Below, in pieces: positions 35,598 through 44,498 of a DNA stretch of 64,000 bases; position 1 is the first letter of the stretch, and each line of letters starts with the position of its first letter. The position numbers and the translations under genes were made by a program. The stretch is from Sphingobium sp. EM0848 (GTDB lineage Bacteria > Pseudomonadota > Alphaproteobacteria > Sphingomonadales > Sphingomonadaceae). The notes under the pieces were generated by a model that saw only the letters and a list, made by a program, of their open reading frames with translations, was not told the origin of the DNA and searched no databases. The stretch covers positions 62,001-126,000 of the forward strand of contig NZ_JABXWB010000005.1 of assembly GCF_013375555.1 (NCBI RefSeq), written 5' to 3'.

Positions 35598-36990
35598 GTG
35601 ACCTTACCGTATAGGCTCGGTCACATTCCGGTTATTCGGCTCTCGGCTTCCCATTCTCCTGGAGAGTGCAGCCCCGCGATGCAGGACCCACTAGACAGCC
35701 ATCAGGACAGCCGAGAAGGATCAGACGGTCGCTCCAGCGCGTCGCGGCGCTCATAGTCGCGCTGGTCGCGCAGCATCTGGAAGGCGATCGTCAATAACTT
35801 GCGCGCCACGGCGACCTTGGCGCGGTTCGCGCCCTTGGTGGCCTTGAGGCGCTCATATTCGAATTTGAGGGCAGGTTCTGCCCGCATGGCCGGAATGCTG
35901 GCTTCCACGAAGGCCCAGCGCAGCCACTTGTTGCCGGCCTTGATGATCCGCCCGTTCCAGCATTTGCCGCCGCTGGCGTAGGTCGAAGGCACGAGGCCCG
36001 CATAGGCGGCGAGCTTCTTGGCCGACCGGAAGCGCGAGACATCATCGATCTCGGCGGCGATCAGGCGCGCGAAGAACTCCCCCACGCCGGGGATCGTCTT
36101 CAGGCGTTTGACGTCCGCATTGTCCTTGCTGAAGCGGCGGATCGTCTTTTCAGCCTCGCGGATCCGCTGGTTGATGTCATCGATGAAGGCCAGCGCGCGG
36201 TCGATATGCTCGCGATCGATGGTCGACACCGAAAGCAGTTCGAGTTGGCCCCGCCCGATCTTGCCGAACAGGTCCGACATCTCCCGCAGCGCTCGGGTCT
36301 GTTCCGGATAGCGGTCGAAGATCGTCACCACCCGGTTCTTCACCATCGTGCGCAGCCGCACGAAGAAGATCCGCTCTCGCAACGCCTGGCGAAGCTCGCG
36401 CGCAGCCTCGCACGGGACATAGGACTCCGGGATCAGATCGGCCCGCAGCAGATGCGCCAGGATCGTCGCGTCGATCTTGTCAGTCTTGATCCTGGCGTCG
36501 GCGATTGCCTTCACCTTCAACGGATGAGCGAGAACGACATCGTCACACAGCTCATCGAGCCAGTCGTACATCACCGTCCAGTTGCGGCTCGCTCCCATCA
36601 CCGCATGACTGTTCTCCAGATAGGGCGCCAGAAAGTTGCCCAGCGAACGAGGATCGTTCTTCACCTTGCCCGATCGCAGAACCTTCCCGCCGCCGTCCTG
36701 CACCACCAGATGCGTATAGGCTTTGTGGTAAGCCACGCCGATGTGATAATCGTAAGACATGGGTGCATCTCCATTGCTGATGGGGTTCAGCAATTTGCTT
36801 AACGCGCGTGCCTGCACGAGGGGGTGCACCCTTGCCGCAACGGTGCTCATTTCACCGTCCCATTCCATCACTGAAGCTCAACGCTTTCATACCGGCTCCT
36901 GGGATCACACGGCCCGGGACATTCCGGACCGCCCCCTTTCCCTCCAGAGCAGCGCCGCGTTGATAATGCGGGATAGCGACGGGCCAGCGC
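35598..36990 (-). mobile_element. IS110-family insertion sequence (boundaries approximate)
   Basis: The element holds one transposase gene (35702-36760) and non-coding ends. The region upstream of the gene (36761-37006) is about 245 bases with no other gene, as expected for the IS110-group end that carries the guide RNA ('bridge RNA'). The other end contains an inverted repeat, GTGACC-N15-GGTCAC, at 35598-35624. IS110 elements lack clear terminal inverted repeats, so exact limits are not visible; both values are estimates. Confidence 0.5.
35702..36760 (-). CDS. IS110-family transposase (DEDD recombinase)
   Basis: A 352-residue transposase. The N-terminal DEDD domain is seen in YDYHIGVAYHKAYTHLVVQD, DARIKTDKIDATILAHLL (the conserved K-T-D-x-x-D-A) and surrounding segments. 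The C-terminal Transposase_20 domain is seen in LKTIPGVGEFFARLIAAEI and AAYAGLVPSTYASGGK with the catalytic Ser region. It is full length and without frame breaks, so it may be active. ATG 36760 gives the usual MSYDYHIGV start; longer readings upstream are not needed. Confidence 0.9.
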   Translation of the reverse strand: MSYDYHIGVAYHKAYTHLVVQDGGGKVLRSGKVKNDPRSLGNFLAPYLENSHAVMGASRNWTVMYDWLDELCDDVVLAHPLKVKAIADARIKTDKIDATILAHLLRADLIPESYVPCEAARELRQALRERIFFVRLRTMVKNRVVTIFDRYPEQTRALREMSDLFGKIGRGQLELLSVSTIDREHIDRALAFIDDINQRIREAEKTIRRFSKDNADVKRLKTIPGVGEFFARLIAAEIDDVSRFRSAKKLAAYAGLVPSTYASGGKCWNGRIIKAGNKWLRWAFVEASIPAMRAEPALKFEYERLKATKGANRAKVAVARKLLTIAFQMLRDQRDYERRDALERPSDPSRLS

Positions 36991-37006
36991 ACGGAATCCG
37001 TCGTCA

Positions 37007-37972
37007 TCATGATGCCATGAGTGGGCGGTAGCCGGAGTCATCGCCCATCTCCTCTACCCAGACGGCCATCCGAAAATCGTCCAGCGTACAGCCGCATTCC
37101 TCCAGCATTCGCGCTGCCAACCACGGATAGTCCGCGACCGCGTCGGCAAAGTCGTCGCAATGGCCGCGATAGCTATGGAACCAGCCCCACCGATCGTCTT
37201 CCTGTGCCGAGGGATCCCGCTCGATCACCAGCAGGGACGCGTCGAATTCCAGCATGGCGGCAAGCAGTTTCTCGCAATGATCGACGTCGAGCGTCTCTCT
37301 TGGCCCATGCTGGCCATAGTAACCCACTGACAGGTTGGTGCATTCGGGAATGATGCCCGCATATTCGTTGGTATCGGTGAAGACGCCCGTATTGTCAGGG
37401 GCATATCGGAAAGCCCGGTCCAGATCATTGATCGCAGATGCAAGGCTGGCCGCGAACGCGTCCGAGCATGTCCGTCCGTAACTCTGATGCGTAATGACGT
37501 CACCCAAGCCTGCACGGTCGAAGGCGATGGCCGCGCCGATGTCTTTTAGCAACTCCGGATTGTTGCGCTGAATCCATTGCGATCCAAGGCAGCCGCGTTC
37601 CTCGCCGCGATGGAACAGGTAGAGGCCAGGGCGGCCGGCTGCAATCATGTTGAGCATGATCCACACACCGGCCCCATCATCGGCGCCGAGCGACATACCT
37701 GGCCTGCCATCGCACAAGCTGGCGATTCCTCGCTCGTCGATGCCCACGTCCTGCTGCCCGCCCCGGGCGGCCACGGTATCGACGTGGCAGCTCCACATCA
37801 CGCGGGGTCTGTCGCCGATAGTGAACATCCGGTTGCCGAAGCCGTCCATGGTCATGCCCGGGATTGAATCGAGAAATTCCCGGCAGAAGGCACGTTCGAT
37901 AGCACTGTCATGGGGGCGTGCCCAGGACAGGATTTTGAGCAGGCCCGTCCGGCCCGCAACATCATGGGTCAT
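37007..37972 (-). CDS. M20/M28-like zinc metallopeptidase of the mobile region
   Basis: A 321-residue putative cocatalytic zinc peptidase. Candidate metal and catalytic residues are H63 and D65 (WSCHVDTV), D98/D99 (LGADDGAG), the E124-E125 pair (HRGEERG), D152 (AFDRAG) and the later QHGPRETLD histidine region, which together follow the M20/M28 order. No signal peptide is present, so it acts in the cytoplasm. Substrate is unknown. It is 4 bases from the large unknown gene upstream on the same strand and may be co-transcribed with it. The IS110 element lies just downstream. Confidence 0.7.
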   Translation of the reverse strand: MTHDVAGRTGLLKILSWARPHDSAIERAFCREFLDSIPGMTMDGFGNRMFTIGDRPRVMWSCHVDTVAARGGQQDVGIDERGIASLCDGRPGMSLGADDGAGVWIMLNMIAAGRPGLYLFHRGEERGCLGSQWIQRNNPELLKDIGAAIAFDRAGLGDVITHQSYGRTCSDAFAASLASAINDLDRAFRYAPDNTGVFTDTNEYAGIIPECTNLSVGYYGQHGPRETLDVDHCEKLLAAMLEFDASLLVIERDPSAQEDDRWGWFHSYRGHCDDFADAVADYPWLAARMLEECGCTLDDFRMAVWVEEMGDDSGYRPLMAS

Positions 37973-37976
37973 GGGA

Positions 37977-39578
37977 TCAGCCTCCTGCGTGGGAGGAGGT
38001 CGCGGCCGAGGCCGGCACCGTCATCGCAGTGGTGGCAAGGAACTCTTCGGAAATGTGAGCCGGCTCGTGGCAATTGTCCTGCGAGCGCGCGTCACCGTGT
38101 GGCGCATGGACATCGGGCCGCAGTTCTTCAATCCGAAGGCGCTCCGTCTCGTCTCGCTCTCGCTCTAACCTCTCGTCCCGGGCGCGCTCTCCGGCAGCCT
38201 GCCACCTGGCGACATCGGCATGGATTGCGGCCATCTCATCAAGGAACTGGCGATAAGCCCGAACATGGGCATTGACGAGGGAGACGTCGTCGTCATCGAA
38301 CGGTTCGGGCAGATGACCCTCGGACAGCCATTCGCCATGATATTCGGTGAGATCCTCTGCATGGAACCACTCGCCGGAGGCATCGCATTGACGGCAACAA
38401 CTGCTGGCCCACCATTCGCCGCGATCTTCGAGATAGACGGCGCCAAAATCTGCTGCATCCTCCTCAAGGATGGTATGCGAGCCATGCTCGATGTAAACGG
38501 TGATGAAGTTTTCATCATCACTATATCGGTGACCATTGTGATCGCAGAACGTCGTGTGATTATGGTAGCAACTGTAGCACCACTCTTCAGATGATCCATC
38601 TACAGAATGGACCATACCATAAGGGCTGGCGTCCTCATCGCAACGCGGGCAATACCACGGTCTATGTGCCAGACCGTTGGTATTCTCCGATGAAATACTG
38701 CCTCGTCCGATTACAAGATATTGGCCGTCGTCGCCAAGATCATCTCCTGCATCGATGTAGGGAACGACAAAGCCGTCACCATCCTCGATACGCCGAATGC
38801 GGGCACCGTTCAGGCCGCCTTCGATGTAGCCAGCCTCCTCCAGCAGCAGCCTGAGACGAGATACGTCGCCGTAGATTGTGGTGTAGATTTTGCGGCTAGG
38901 CCAGACGACGCTGCGCGCCTTCGCATCCTCGCGAGGACCAATGTATGCGAGCGCCGTGTCCGGACCGGCATAAACACGTGTCGGATGACACGAGCTGTCG
39001 AAGTCACACGCCTCATGTGCCATGCAGCTGCCGGGACCGCCGACATAGACGTCTTCAATTTCGTCTGCGTCCTGGGTGATTTTGAGGGCGTCTTCCTGCA
39101 ACAGCACGGAAAGCCTGGCGCACCAGCCTTCGATCGCGCTGTTGTCCAGATGCTCGGAGAAGAAGCGGTTCAAATAACGGCCCGGCGACATCACCAACTG
39201 ACGATCGACCTGCCCCTTGGCAGCGTTTTCGGTAAACGCGACCTTGCCCGCCTGCTCCTTGGAGATATGGCAGAAATGCTCATCGTGCCTGGCCTGGTAC
39301 CAAGGTTCGTCATGCCAGGGCGTAGGCGAATAGGTGCCGTCGGCAAAACGCAGCTTCTCGCGGATTGGCCAGTCGACGTCACCGATATCGGTTCCGGCGA
39401 GCGCGATCCGGAGCGCGGCACCAGGCACACGCGTGAGCAGTCGCTGCCGGGCCACCTCAGCCTCTTCGAAGGAGGACCAGAGATATTGCTGGTCACCGCA
39501 CGGTGCCCAGACGAACTCGATCGTCATCGGCCGCCACTCGGTGGCCGAGTAAGGGAACAGGATTTGGAATTGTGCCAT
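37977..39578 (-). CDS. Large Cys-rich protein of unknown function
   Basis: A 533-residue soluble protein that I do not recognise. The middle has a cluster of possible zinc sites: CPRCDED, CYSCYHNHTTFCDHNGHRYS and CCRQCDASGEWFH, resembling treble-clef or ribbon knuckles. The protein is acidic, and the last 100 residues form a charged coiled coil (ARDERLERERDETERLRIEE). The N-terminal part contains short tryptophan-rich strands. ATG 39578 starts MAQFQILFPYS. It is flanked by the zinc peptidase and a primase-like gene, so a role in DNA or protein processing on the mobile element is possible. The 202 bases up to 39780 hold nothing recognisable. Confidence 0.6.
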   Translation of the reverse strand: MAQFQILFPYSATEWRPMTIEFVWAPCGDQQYLWSSFEEAEVARQRLLTRVPGAALRIALAGTDIGDVDWPIREKLRFADGTYSPTPWHDEPWYQARHDEHFCHISKEQAGKVAFTENAAKGQVDRQLVMSPGRYLNRFFSEHLDNSAIEGWCARLSVLLQEDALKITQDADEIEDVYVGGPGSCMAHEACDFDSSCHPTRVYAGPDTALAYIGPREDAKARSVVWPSRKIYTTIYGDVSRLRLLLEEAGYIEGGLNGARIRRIEDGDGFVVPYIDAGDDLGDDGQYLVIGRGSISSENTNGLAHRPWYCPRCDEDASPYGMVHSVDGSSEEWCYSCYHNHTTFCDHNGHRYSDDENFITVYIEHGSHTILEEDAADFGAVYLEDRGEWWASSCCRQCDASGEWFHAEDLTEYHGEWLSEGHLPEPFDDDDVSLVNAHVRAYRQFLDEMAAIHADVARWQAAGERARDERLERERDETERLRIEELRPDVHAPHGDARSQDNCHEPAHISEEFLATTAMTVPASAATSSHAGG

Positions 39579-39780
39579 GGACGTGACTCCACGCAGCCGC
39601 ACACAGCTGGGCACGGCTGGATTGTTGATGCGGATTGCGGAGGGTTCAGCGAAGGAGCTGCTGGTCCCTGTTGACTACAGGGCGATCAGCAAAAGCCGCC
39701 GACCGCTGCAGAGGGTGTCTGCAGTGTCCGTAGCGATGGTGAAAGGCTGATCGACTTTGGAGAGTTGAGGTTCGCCAGGG

Positions 39781-40758
39781 TCAGGGAGCGCGACAAGGGA
39801 AGGGACATGGAAGGTCTCCGGAAGGGTCAGGACCCAAAGCGGTCCACAACTCCCATTCCCCCTTCCCTCCCTCCCGCAGGACATCGTTCCAGTCCTTGAA
39901 GCCGACCGGCGGATATTCGGCTTCGATCCGGCGCCCAGGCATGGCATAGGCATGGGTGGCGTTGGCGGCCCCGATCCTCCCCGCGCGGTCATTATCGGGA
40001 AATAGGATGAGGCGGGTCACGCTGAGCGGAATGGCGATCTGATGCATCCGCCTGCTGCCGAGCGTTGCCCAGACGGGAATTCCGAACAGAATCATCGCGG
40101 ACATCGCCGTTTCGATACCTTCGGCAAGTCCGAGCTGGTCGATGGCCGCTGCAAGCTTGACCGCACCATGCAAAGGGCGGCCAAGGATGAGTCTGGGATC
40201 AAGAAGGTCCCGCGCGCGACGAGGCTCGCCAGAGGCGAAAAAGGTCCGCTGGATGGCAACGAAGCGGTCGACCTCATGCACCGCGGCAATCATGGCGGGG
40301 CGAAAGACGACATCCTGGCCGCCCCGACCGAGGGGGGTTAGTGGATGGAAGCGCAGCGACGGCGGCAAGATGGCGATGCGACGGCGACGAAGATAGATTT
40401 CCGCGACTGTACCGATCAAGGGTCGCGCCTCATCCCAGACGCGCAGAGCGCGCTGCCGCACCATCAGGTCTGTGTTTGGCCGTGGTAGAGAGAATGCATC
40501 TGTTTCGACACGATGCAGCGCATGGACATCCAAACGGCGAATAGCGTCGATGACGTCGCGGCTATCGCAGCCGGCGAAGCATTTGAAAAGAAGCGCCCGT
40601 GTGCCTATCCGGATCGAAAGGCTTGGGTTTCGGTCGGCATGAGCCGGGCATAGACACATCCCGCCGCCGGATTTCCACAGGCCGCCCAGGCGCCCGACCA
40701 AGGAAGCGCCAAGCGCCTCCAGTTGCATGTTGTAATGGTAAGAAACAGCGCTGGTCAT
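39781..40758 (-). CDS. CHC2 zinc finger / Toprim primase-like protein
   Basis: A 325-residue DNA primase-like protein. An N-terminal CHC2-type zinc finger is visible as C37-x2-H40 (CPAH) and C60-x3-C64 (CFAGC). The Toprim part shows GLAEGIETAMSA (catalytic Glu) and LFPDNDRAGRIGA (the D-x-D), followed by a C-terminal segment ending KDWNDVLRE typical of this group. It would make primers for plasmid or element replication, perhaps for lagging-strand synthesis after transfer. The start is uncertain (ATG 40758 used; ATG 40728 is another option) because no strong ribosome site is seen. Confidence 0.82.
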   Translation of the reverse strand: MTSAVSYHYNMQLEALGASLVGRLGGLWKSGGGMCLCPAHADRNPSLSIRIGTRALLFKCFAGCDSRDVIDAIRRLDVHALHRVETDAFSLPRPNTDLMVRQRALRVWDEARPLIGTVAEIYLRRRRIAILPPSLRFHPLTPLGRGGQDVVFRPAMIAAVHEVDRFVAIQRTFFASGEPRRARDLLDPRLILGRPLHGAVKLAAAIDQLGLAEGIETAMSAMILFGIPVWATLGSRRMHQIAIPLSVTRLILFPDNDRAGRIGAANATHAYAMPGRRIEAEYPPVGFKDWNDVLREGGKGEWELWTALGPDPSGDLPCPFPCRAP

Positions 40759-41152
40759 AGGAGAATCCGCCGCAATAGCTCCTATGTGGCGACACACAGC
40801 ACGCCGGATTCCGGGATGTCGAGCCAGATAGGGAGAATTGAAAGAGAGATGCGCGAACGTGCCTGCCCATGCCGGCAACGTCCCTCCAATCTACCATCCC
40901 CCCTTCCCTCAGAGCGGATCATCGCCGATTTGGACGACGCTTTCCAGTGCCATGTAGCGGGACCGCTGGACCGCCCATTCATCATTCTGTTCCAGGAGGA
41001 TATCGGAGCGCACCGAAATTTGACCTCTCCGGCTCCGCGATCATCTCGGGGAGCCGGTTTACCTGCATGTACAATCGGCAAGTAACGAAGAACTGCCACG
41101 GCGTCGCAAACGGCGGCTAAGTTGGCGATTAGGAGGGAAAGAGGATCGTATT

Positions 41153-41425
41153 CTAGTTCTGGGCACCGTGCAGAATGTGAAGGACGATCACTTTTCCGGG
41201 CTCGATTCGGTAGAAGATCAGATAATCCCCGTGACCACGCCGCAGCACGCCGGTCGCCTCATAGCGCGGCACGAGCGGGAATCGTTCCGGCATATCAGCC
41301 AAGCCCAAGCATTTCGAACACAGTTCCCGCAAGAAGCTCAAGGCCCGCGCCGGATTGTCGCGCGCGATAAAGTCGCCGATCACCTCAAGATCATATTCGG
41401 CCTCAGCCGAAAGATCGACGATCAC
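41153..41425 (-). CDS. parE: ParE/RelE-type toxin
   Basis: A 90-residue RelE/ParE fold protein: LSAEAEYDLEVIGDFIARDN, then PERFPLVPRYEATGVLRRGH and the ending YRIEPGKVIVLHILHGAQN, which is the classic ParE pattern. It overlaps the ParD stop by 4 bases (ATGA). ParE family toxins poison gyrase. The pair would stabilise the element. Confidence 0.88.
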   Translation of the reverse strand: MIVDLSAEAEYDLEVIGDFIARDNPARALSFLRELCSKCLGLADMPERFPLVPRYEATGVLRRGHGDYLIFYRIEPGKVIVLHILHGAQN

Positions 41426-41679
41426 TCGTTGCCTGCACCCATGCCGCGATGCTTGGCCTCGAGGCGATCGAACACCTTATCGGCCGGCGTCGTGCGCCCT
41501 GCATCCGCGTCTGCAAGACCCCGTGCTATCGAGGCGTCCAGCGCGGCCAAGCGGGTTTCCCTGTCGTGAATTAGGCGCACACCTTCGCGTAGAACCTCGC
41601 TTTTCGAGTTGTAGCGCCCCGTCGCAACGAGGCTGGCGACGAAACTTTCAAGCTGCTGTCCGAGATCCGCGCTAATCAT
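41422..41679 (-). CDS. parD: ParD-type antitoxin
   Basis: An 85-residue ribbon-helix-helix antitoxin, MISADLGQQLESFVASLVAT then GRYNSKSEVLREGVRLIHDRE, the usual ParD start, with a C-terminal toxin-binding tail. It is the first gene of the pair. A perfect palindrome lies 33 bases upstream (41712-41730) as a likely operator for self-repression. Confidence 0.88.
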   Translation of the reverse strand: MISADLGQQLESFVASLVATGRYNSKSEVLREGVRLIHDRETRLAALDASIARGLADADAGRTTPADKVFDRLEAKHRGMGAGNE

Positions 41680-41711
41680 GATCGAGCCTCCATTCGGGAC
41701 GAGAATAGCAC

Positions 41712-41730
41712 TTTATCAACAGTTGATAAA
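41712..41730. promoter_or_regulatory. ParD operator candidate (perfect palindrome)
   Basis: TTTATCAAC-A-GTTGATAAA is a perfect 19-base palindrome upstream of parD. Its position over the expected promoter and its exact symmetry suit a ParD or ParDE repressor site. Confidence 0.6.
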
Positions 41731-41855
41731 ATGCTCTCGGTAGGGGCGCAGGGCCAGCATCCACTGGCGAGACGTTTGCACACAAGAGGCTTCAACGCAC
41801 GATGCTGCAGTACCGGTATCCTGTACTTGGCCATTCCGGCCATTGGAGAAGCCCC

Positions 41856-41979
41856 ATGGGATACTCAGACCTGGACCCTGCCGTGCATGAACGGCGCCCC
41901 TGGAACGTAGGTCAGAACGTCGGACCCAAGCGTCCGCTCAAACCGCGCGATATCTGGGCCATTCGGTTCAGCCCATCGC
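41856..41979 (+). pseudogene. Tyrosine recombinase, N-terminal fragment
   Basis: From ATG 41856 the frame reads MGYSDLDPAVHERRPWNVGQ then NVGPKRPLKPRDIWAIRF, matching the N-terminus of the small XerC-like integrases of alphaproteobacterial mobile elements (RPWN-x-G...KPPLKPRDIWAIR). Similarity stops abruptly about 41975, next to the 3' end of the AhpD-like gene. The core and catalytic domains are absent. This marks a junction between modules. The remaining part of the gap (41731-41855) shows nothing recognisable. Confidence 0.55.
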
Positions 41980-41987
41980 CGCTCGGG

Positions 41988-42515
41988 TTAACCTGCCGAA
42001 ATGGCGATGGACACTTCCATGATCGGCAGCGGATCTTCGGGCATGCCGCCGATGCTGACGGCCATCCGTGACGTGAAGTTGAAGCACATCAACGCAACGA
42101 GCATCGATGCGATTTCCGCTTCCGAATAGTCCGCCGCGACCTGCCGAGCGATTTGCGCATCCACGCCCGCCGGGAAACCGAGATAGGCATCGGCGAGCAC
42201 CAATGCCGCCTTTTCCCGGGGCGTGAGCGCACTTTCCTGATAACCATCGGCCACCATCTCGGCGCGGTCTTCCGACAGACCGTCCGCACGCGCGACATCG
42301 TAACGCACCGACTTGCAGAACACGCAATTGACTGTGCGCGCGTTGCGCAGGCGGATAATCTCCAGCAGCGCGGGCGACACCAGGCTTTCACGCCAGACAT
42401 GACTATTGAGCGCGATGATTTCGGACACGGTCTCGGGCACCAGTCCCATCGCACTGTCACGGATGACATTGCCGGTCTGGGTGGCGGGGCCGGTGGCACG
42501 AGGCTTAGCCGACAT
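41988..42515 (-). CDS. AhpD-like/carboxymuconolactone decarboxylase-family protein with CxxC
   Basis: A 175-residue helical protein of PF02627. The redox pair is in NCVFCKSVRYDVARA (C-x2-C), followed by the family's ADGLSEDRAE and a later ALVLADAYL region. Members with CxxC are alkyl-hydroperoxide-type disulfide reductases or carboxymuconolactone decarboxylases; the CxxC favours a redox role. AGGAGGT precedes ATG 42515. Its start overlaps the stop of the partner gene upstream by 11 bases, so the two are one operon behind a TetR regulator. Confidence 0.82.
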   Translation of the reverse strand: MSAKPRATGPATQTGNVIRDSAMGLVPETVSEIIALNSHVWRESLVSPALLEIIRLRNARTVNCVFCKSVRYDVARADGLSEDRAEMVADGYQESALTPREKAALVLADAYLGFPAGVDAQIARQVAADYSEAEIASMLVALMCFNFTSRMAVSIGGMPEDPLPIMEVSIAISAG

Positions 42516-42999
42516 GAGCGACCTCCTGAGCAGGAATATGAGCGGCCATGTCGCGCAAGCAGCGCGCGGTGCGGATGCGGCCGTCGATGCAGCCCAGCGC
42601 CTCGATCAACAGGACAAGGGCCGCTTCACCGCCATGTGCCTTCACAGCGTCGGCCGCCTCATCGGTGATCGACTGGGGGTCCATCCAATAATATTCAGCG
42701 AACAGCATCGCCGCTTTTTCCGCCTCGGAAAAATCCGAATGGTCGAGCGCCTCGCCCGCCAGCACCGCCTCCCGGCGCGTGGCCGATATCGCGTCCGATG
42801 CCAGATGCGGGTTGGCGGCGGCAATCTCGGCCGTATCGTCGTGCATGCGGGCGAATGTCAGGCGGCACAGTTCCAAGGTCACGGCTGGCACATGATCCTG
42901 CTGCCACAGGCTCAGCCATAATCGGGCGAAGCTCTCGGCGGCCGGCCCTGCCTTGGCGAGATGCGGATCGAGGGTGACGCTGGTTGGCCTATCCATCAT
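42505..42999 (-). CDS. AhpD-like/CMD-family paralogue lacking the CxxC pair
   Basis: A 164-residue protein of the same fold as its downstream neighbour (ELCRLTFARMHDDTAEIAAA, EALDHSDFSEAEKAAMLFAE). The position of the catalytic CxxC has only one Cys followed by RLTF, so redox chemistry by that pair is unlikely; it may form a hetero-oligomer with the active paralogue. AAAGGA lies 6 bases before ATG 42999. The TetR gene is upstream on the same strand, 41 bases away. Confidence 0.72.
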   Translation of the reverse strand: MMDRPTSVTLDPHLAKAGPAAESFARLWLSLWQQDHVPAVTLELCRLTFARMHDDTAEIAAANPHLASDAISATRREAVLAGEALDHSDFSEAEKAAMLFAEYYWMDPQSITDEAADAVKAHGGEAALVLLIEALGCIDGRIRTARCLRDMAAHIPAQEVAHVG

Positions 43000-43040
43000 G
43001 GGTATTCCTTTACATGATCAAAGCGTGAAAATAGTGCGGG

Positions 43041-43643
43041 TTAGGCCAACGGTGGCGCGAGCGCCATACGGACGATATTCGGCAAATCAGCTGAAACCGC
43101 TCCCATACGCACCGAAATGCCCATCCCCTGGCTCGTCAGCAGCAGCCAGCGGCCGGTGGCGCCGGGATCGAGATCGGCGCGGATCGATCCGGCCGCCTGC
43201 CCGCGCGCGATCAACGCCGCGAAGGCGCGCTCGACCCGGTCATAATAACGGTCGATGATCACGCTGACCTGGGGCTCGGAGCGCCCCATCTCGGCGACGG
43301 TATTGGCGATCAGGCAACCCCGGCGATCATAGCGCTGGATGTCGCCGTGGCCCGTATCGTTGACCACGCCCGCCGCGATCTCGAAATAGCGGACCAGTTC
43401 ATCGAGTCCCGCTCCTCCCTCAAGCAGCGCAAGATAGGGGGCGGCAATCTGGTCGAGATAGAAATCGAGCGCATCGAGAAATAGGCCGCTCTTTCCCCCG
43501 AACGCTTTGTACAAGCTGTGCCGGTTGACCCCGGCCGCATGCGTTAGCGTCTCGACATCGCAGTCGGCAAAGCCGTCCTCCCAGAAGCGGAGCGCGGCCA
43601 GTTCGATAACCTTTGCGCGATCATAGGTGACAGGACGCGGCAT
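43041..43643 (-). CDS. TetR-family transcriptional repressor
   Basis: A 200-residue regulator. The N-terminal HTH is ALRFWEDGFADCDVETLTHA followed by AGVNRHSLYKAFGGKSGLFL, the usual TetR DNA-reading segment. The C-terminal ligand domain is of the TetR_C type, with RRGCLIANTVAE. ATG 43643 with GGAAG upstream is preferred over ATG 43664, which would sit against the operator. It probably represses itself and the two AhpD-like genes, releasing on an electrophile or peroxide; that signal is inferred. Confidence 0.88.
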   Translation of the reverse strand: MPRPVTYDRAKVIELAALRFWEDGFADCDVETLTHAAGVNRHSLYKAFGGKSGLFLDALDFYLDQIAAPYLALLEGGAGLDELVRYFEIAAGVVNDTGHGDIQRYDRRGCLIANTVAEMGRSEPQVSVIIDRYYDRVERAFAALIARGQAAGSIRADLDPGATGRWLLLTSQGMGISVRMGAVSADLPNIVRMALAPPLA

Positions 43644-43664
43644 CACATTGGACTTCCAATTCAT

Positions 43665-43684
43665 TACAGAATATTCGTTCTGTA
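43665..43684. promoter_or_regulatory. TetR operator candidate
   Basis: TACAGAA-TATTCG-TTCTGTA, a 20-base site with perfect 7-base arms, lies 22 bases upstream of the TetR ATG. This spacing and symmetry are typical of TetR-family operators, and the site would cover the promoter of the regulator and AhpD-like operon. Confidence 0.6.
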
Positions 43685-43707
43685 TATAAGATTCTGGCCA
43701 CCGTCAA

Positions 43708-43989
43708 TTCAGCAGCCGCTCCCATTTGGGATCGTACCTCGGGCTGACGCCGAGTGCATATGACAGCGGCTCAATGACAAGGTGCCAGGGTATCTCCAAA
43801 GCAGGCAACAGCTGGGCCCGCTGCATCCTCATCGAAATTGCCTGGATCTGGCAGGGCAAGCATCCCGAAAGTCCGCTGACGAAATGGTACAAGGCTCGAA
43901 CCCGTGGCCAATCGCCACGTATCGCTCGGGAAATGGCCGCCTTCCTCTGGGCGATCGGGCAAGAGGTGGCACCTACCGCTCAGGCGTGA
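43708..43989 (+). pseudogene. IS110-family transposase, C-terminal fragment
   Basis: The plus frame reads SHLGSYLGLTPSAYDSG, then QGISKAGNSWARCILIEIAW and REMAAFLWAIGQEVAP, the C-terminal Transposase_20 domain of IS110/IS116 elements. It differs from the intact IS110 transposase at 35702-36760. The DEDD domain is missing, and the fragment begins abruptly near 43708 beside the TetR operator. Confidence 0.75.
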
Positions 43990-44498
43990 AGGCTCATCAT
44001 CGCCAAACCGCCATGAGAAAGGAGTAAACAAGACTTAGATCATCTGCTTGATGTGCAAAGTTGGGAGCAGGGCCCCGGTGGGGAACCCTCGCCAAGTGCT
44101 ATGTGGCGGACTGAAAAAGTCCATGCCCGTTCTTAGACAGAGGCAGCCCCAGACGAACATACGGGAATGCGGTGACCAACCCGCGCATAAGAGTATGCCA
44201 ACCATCGTCGAAAGCCCTGCTTCCTACTTTGTACATCAGCTTCACGTGTTTGATTTCGTCATAACTGACGGAAAGGACCTAGCCATGCCCAAGGTTCTTG
44301 ATTCGGAACATAAGAGCACCCTGTCCAAATTTCCGGCACCACCTCATATGTGGGCGGCTCCCTCTTGCAAGACGTTTGAGCGGATATTTCGACCGGATCG
44401 CTTGCGACCATATGTCCGACCTGTCGTTGCGGCCGCATATAGCCGCTGGCCAAGATGGTTTCCGCGAGGCGAGTTCCAAACAGGAAGGCGACCTTTGA
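43990..44498. other. Scrambled stretch, no gene recognised
   Basis: I see no convincing gene in this 509-base segment on either strand. Short open frames exist but none matches a family I know or has a good start. It lies between a transposase fragment and a relaxase fragment and is most likely decayed mobile-element DNA. Confidence 0.4.
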
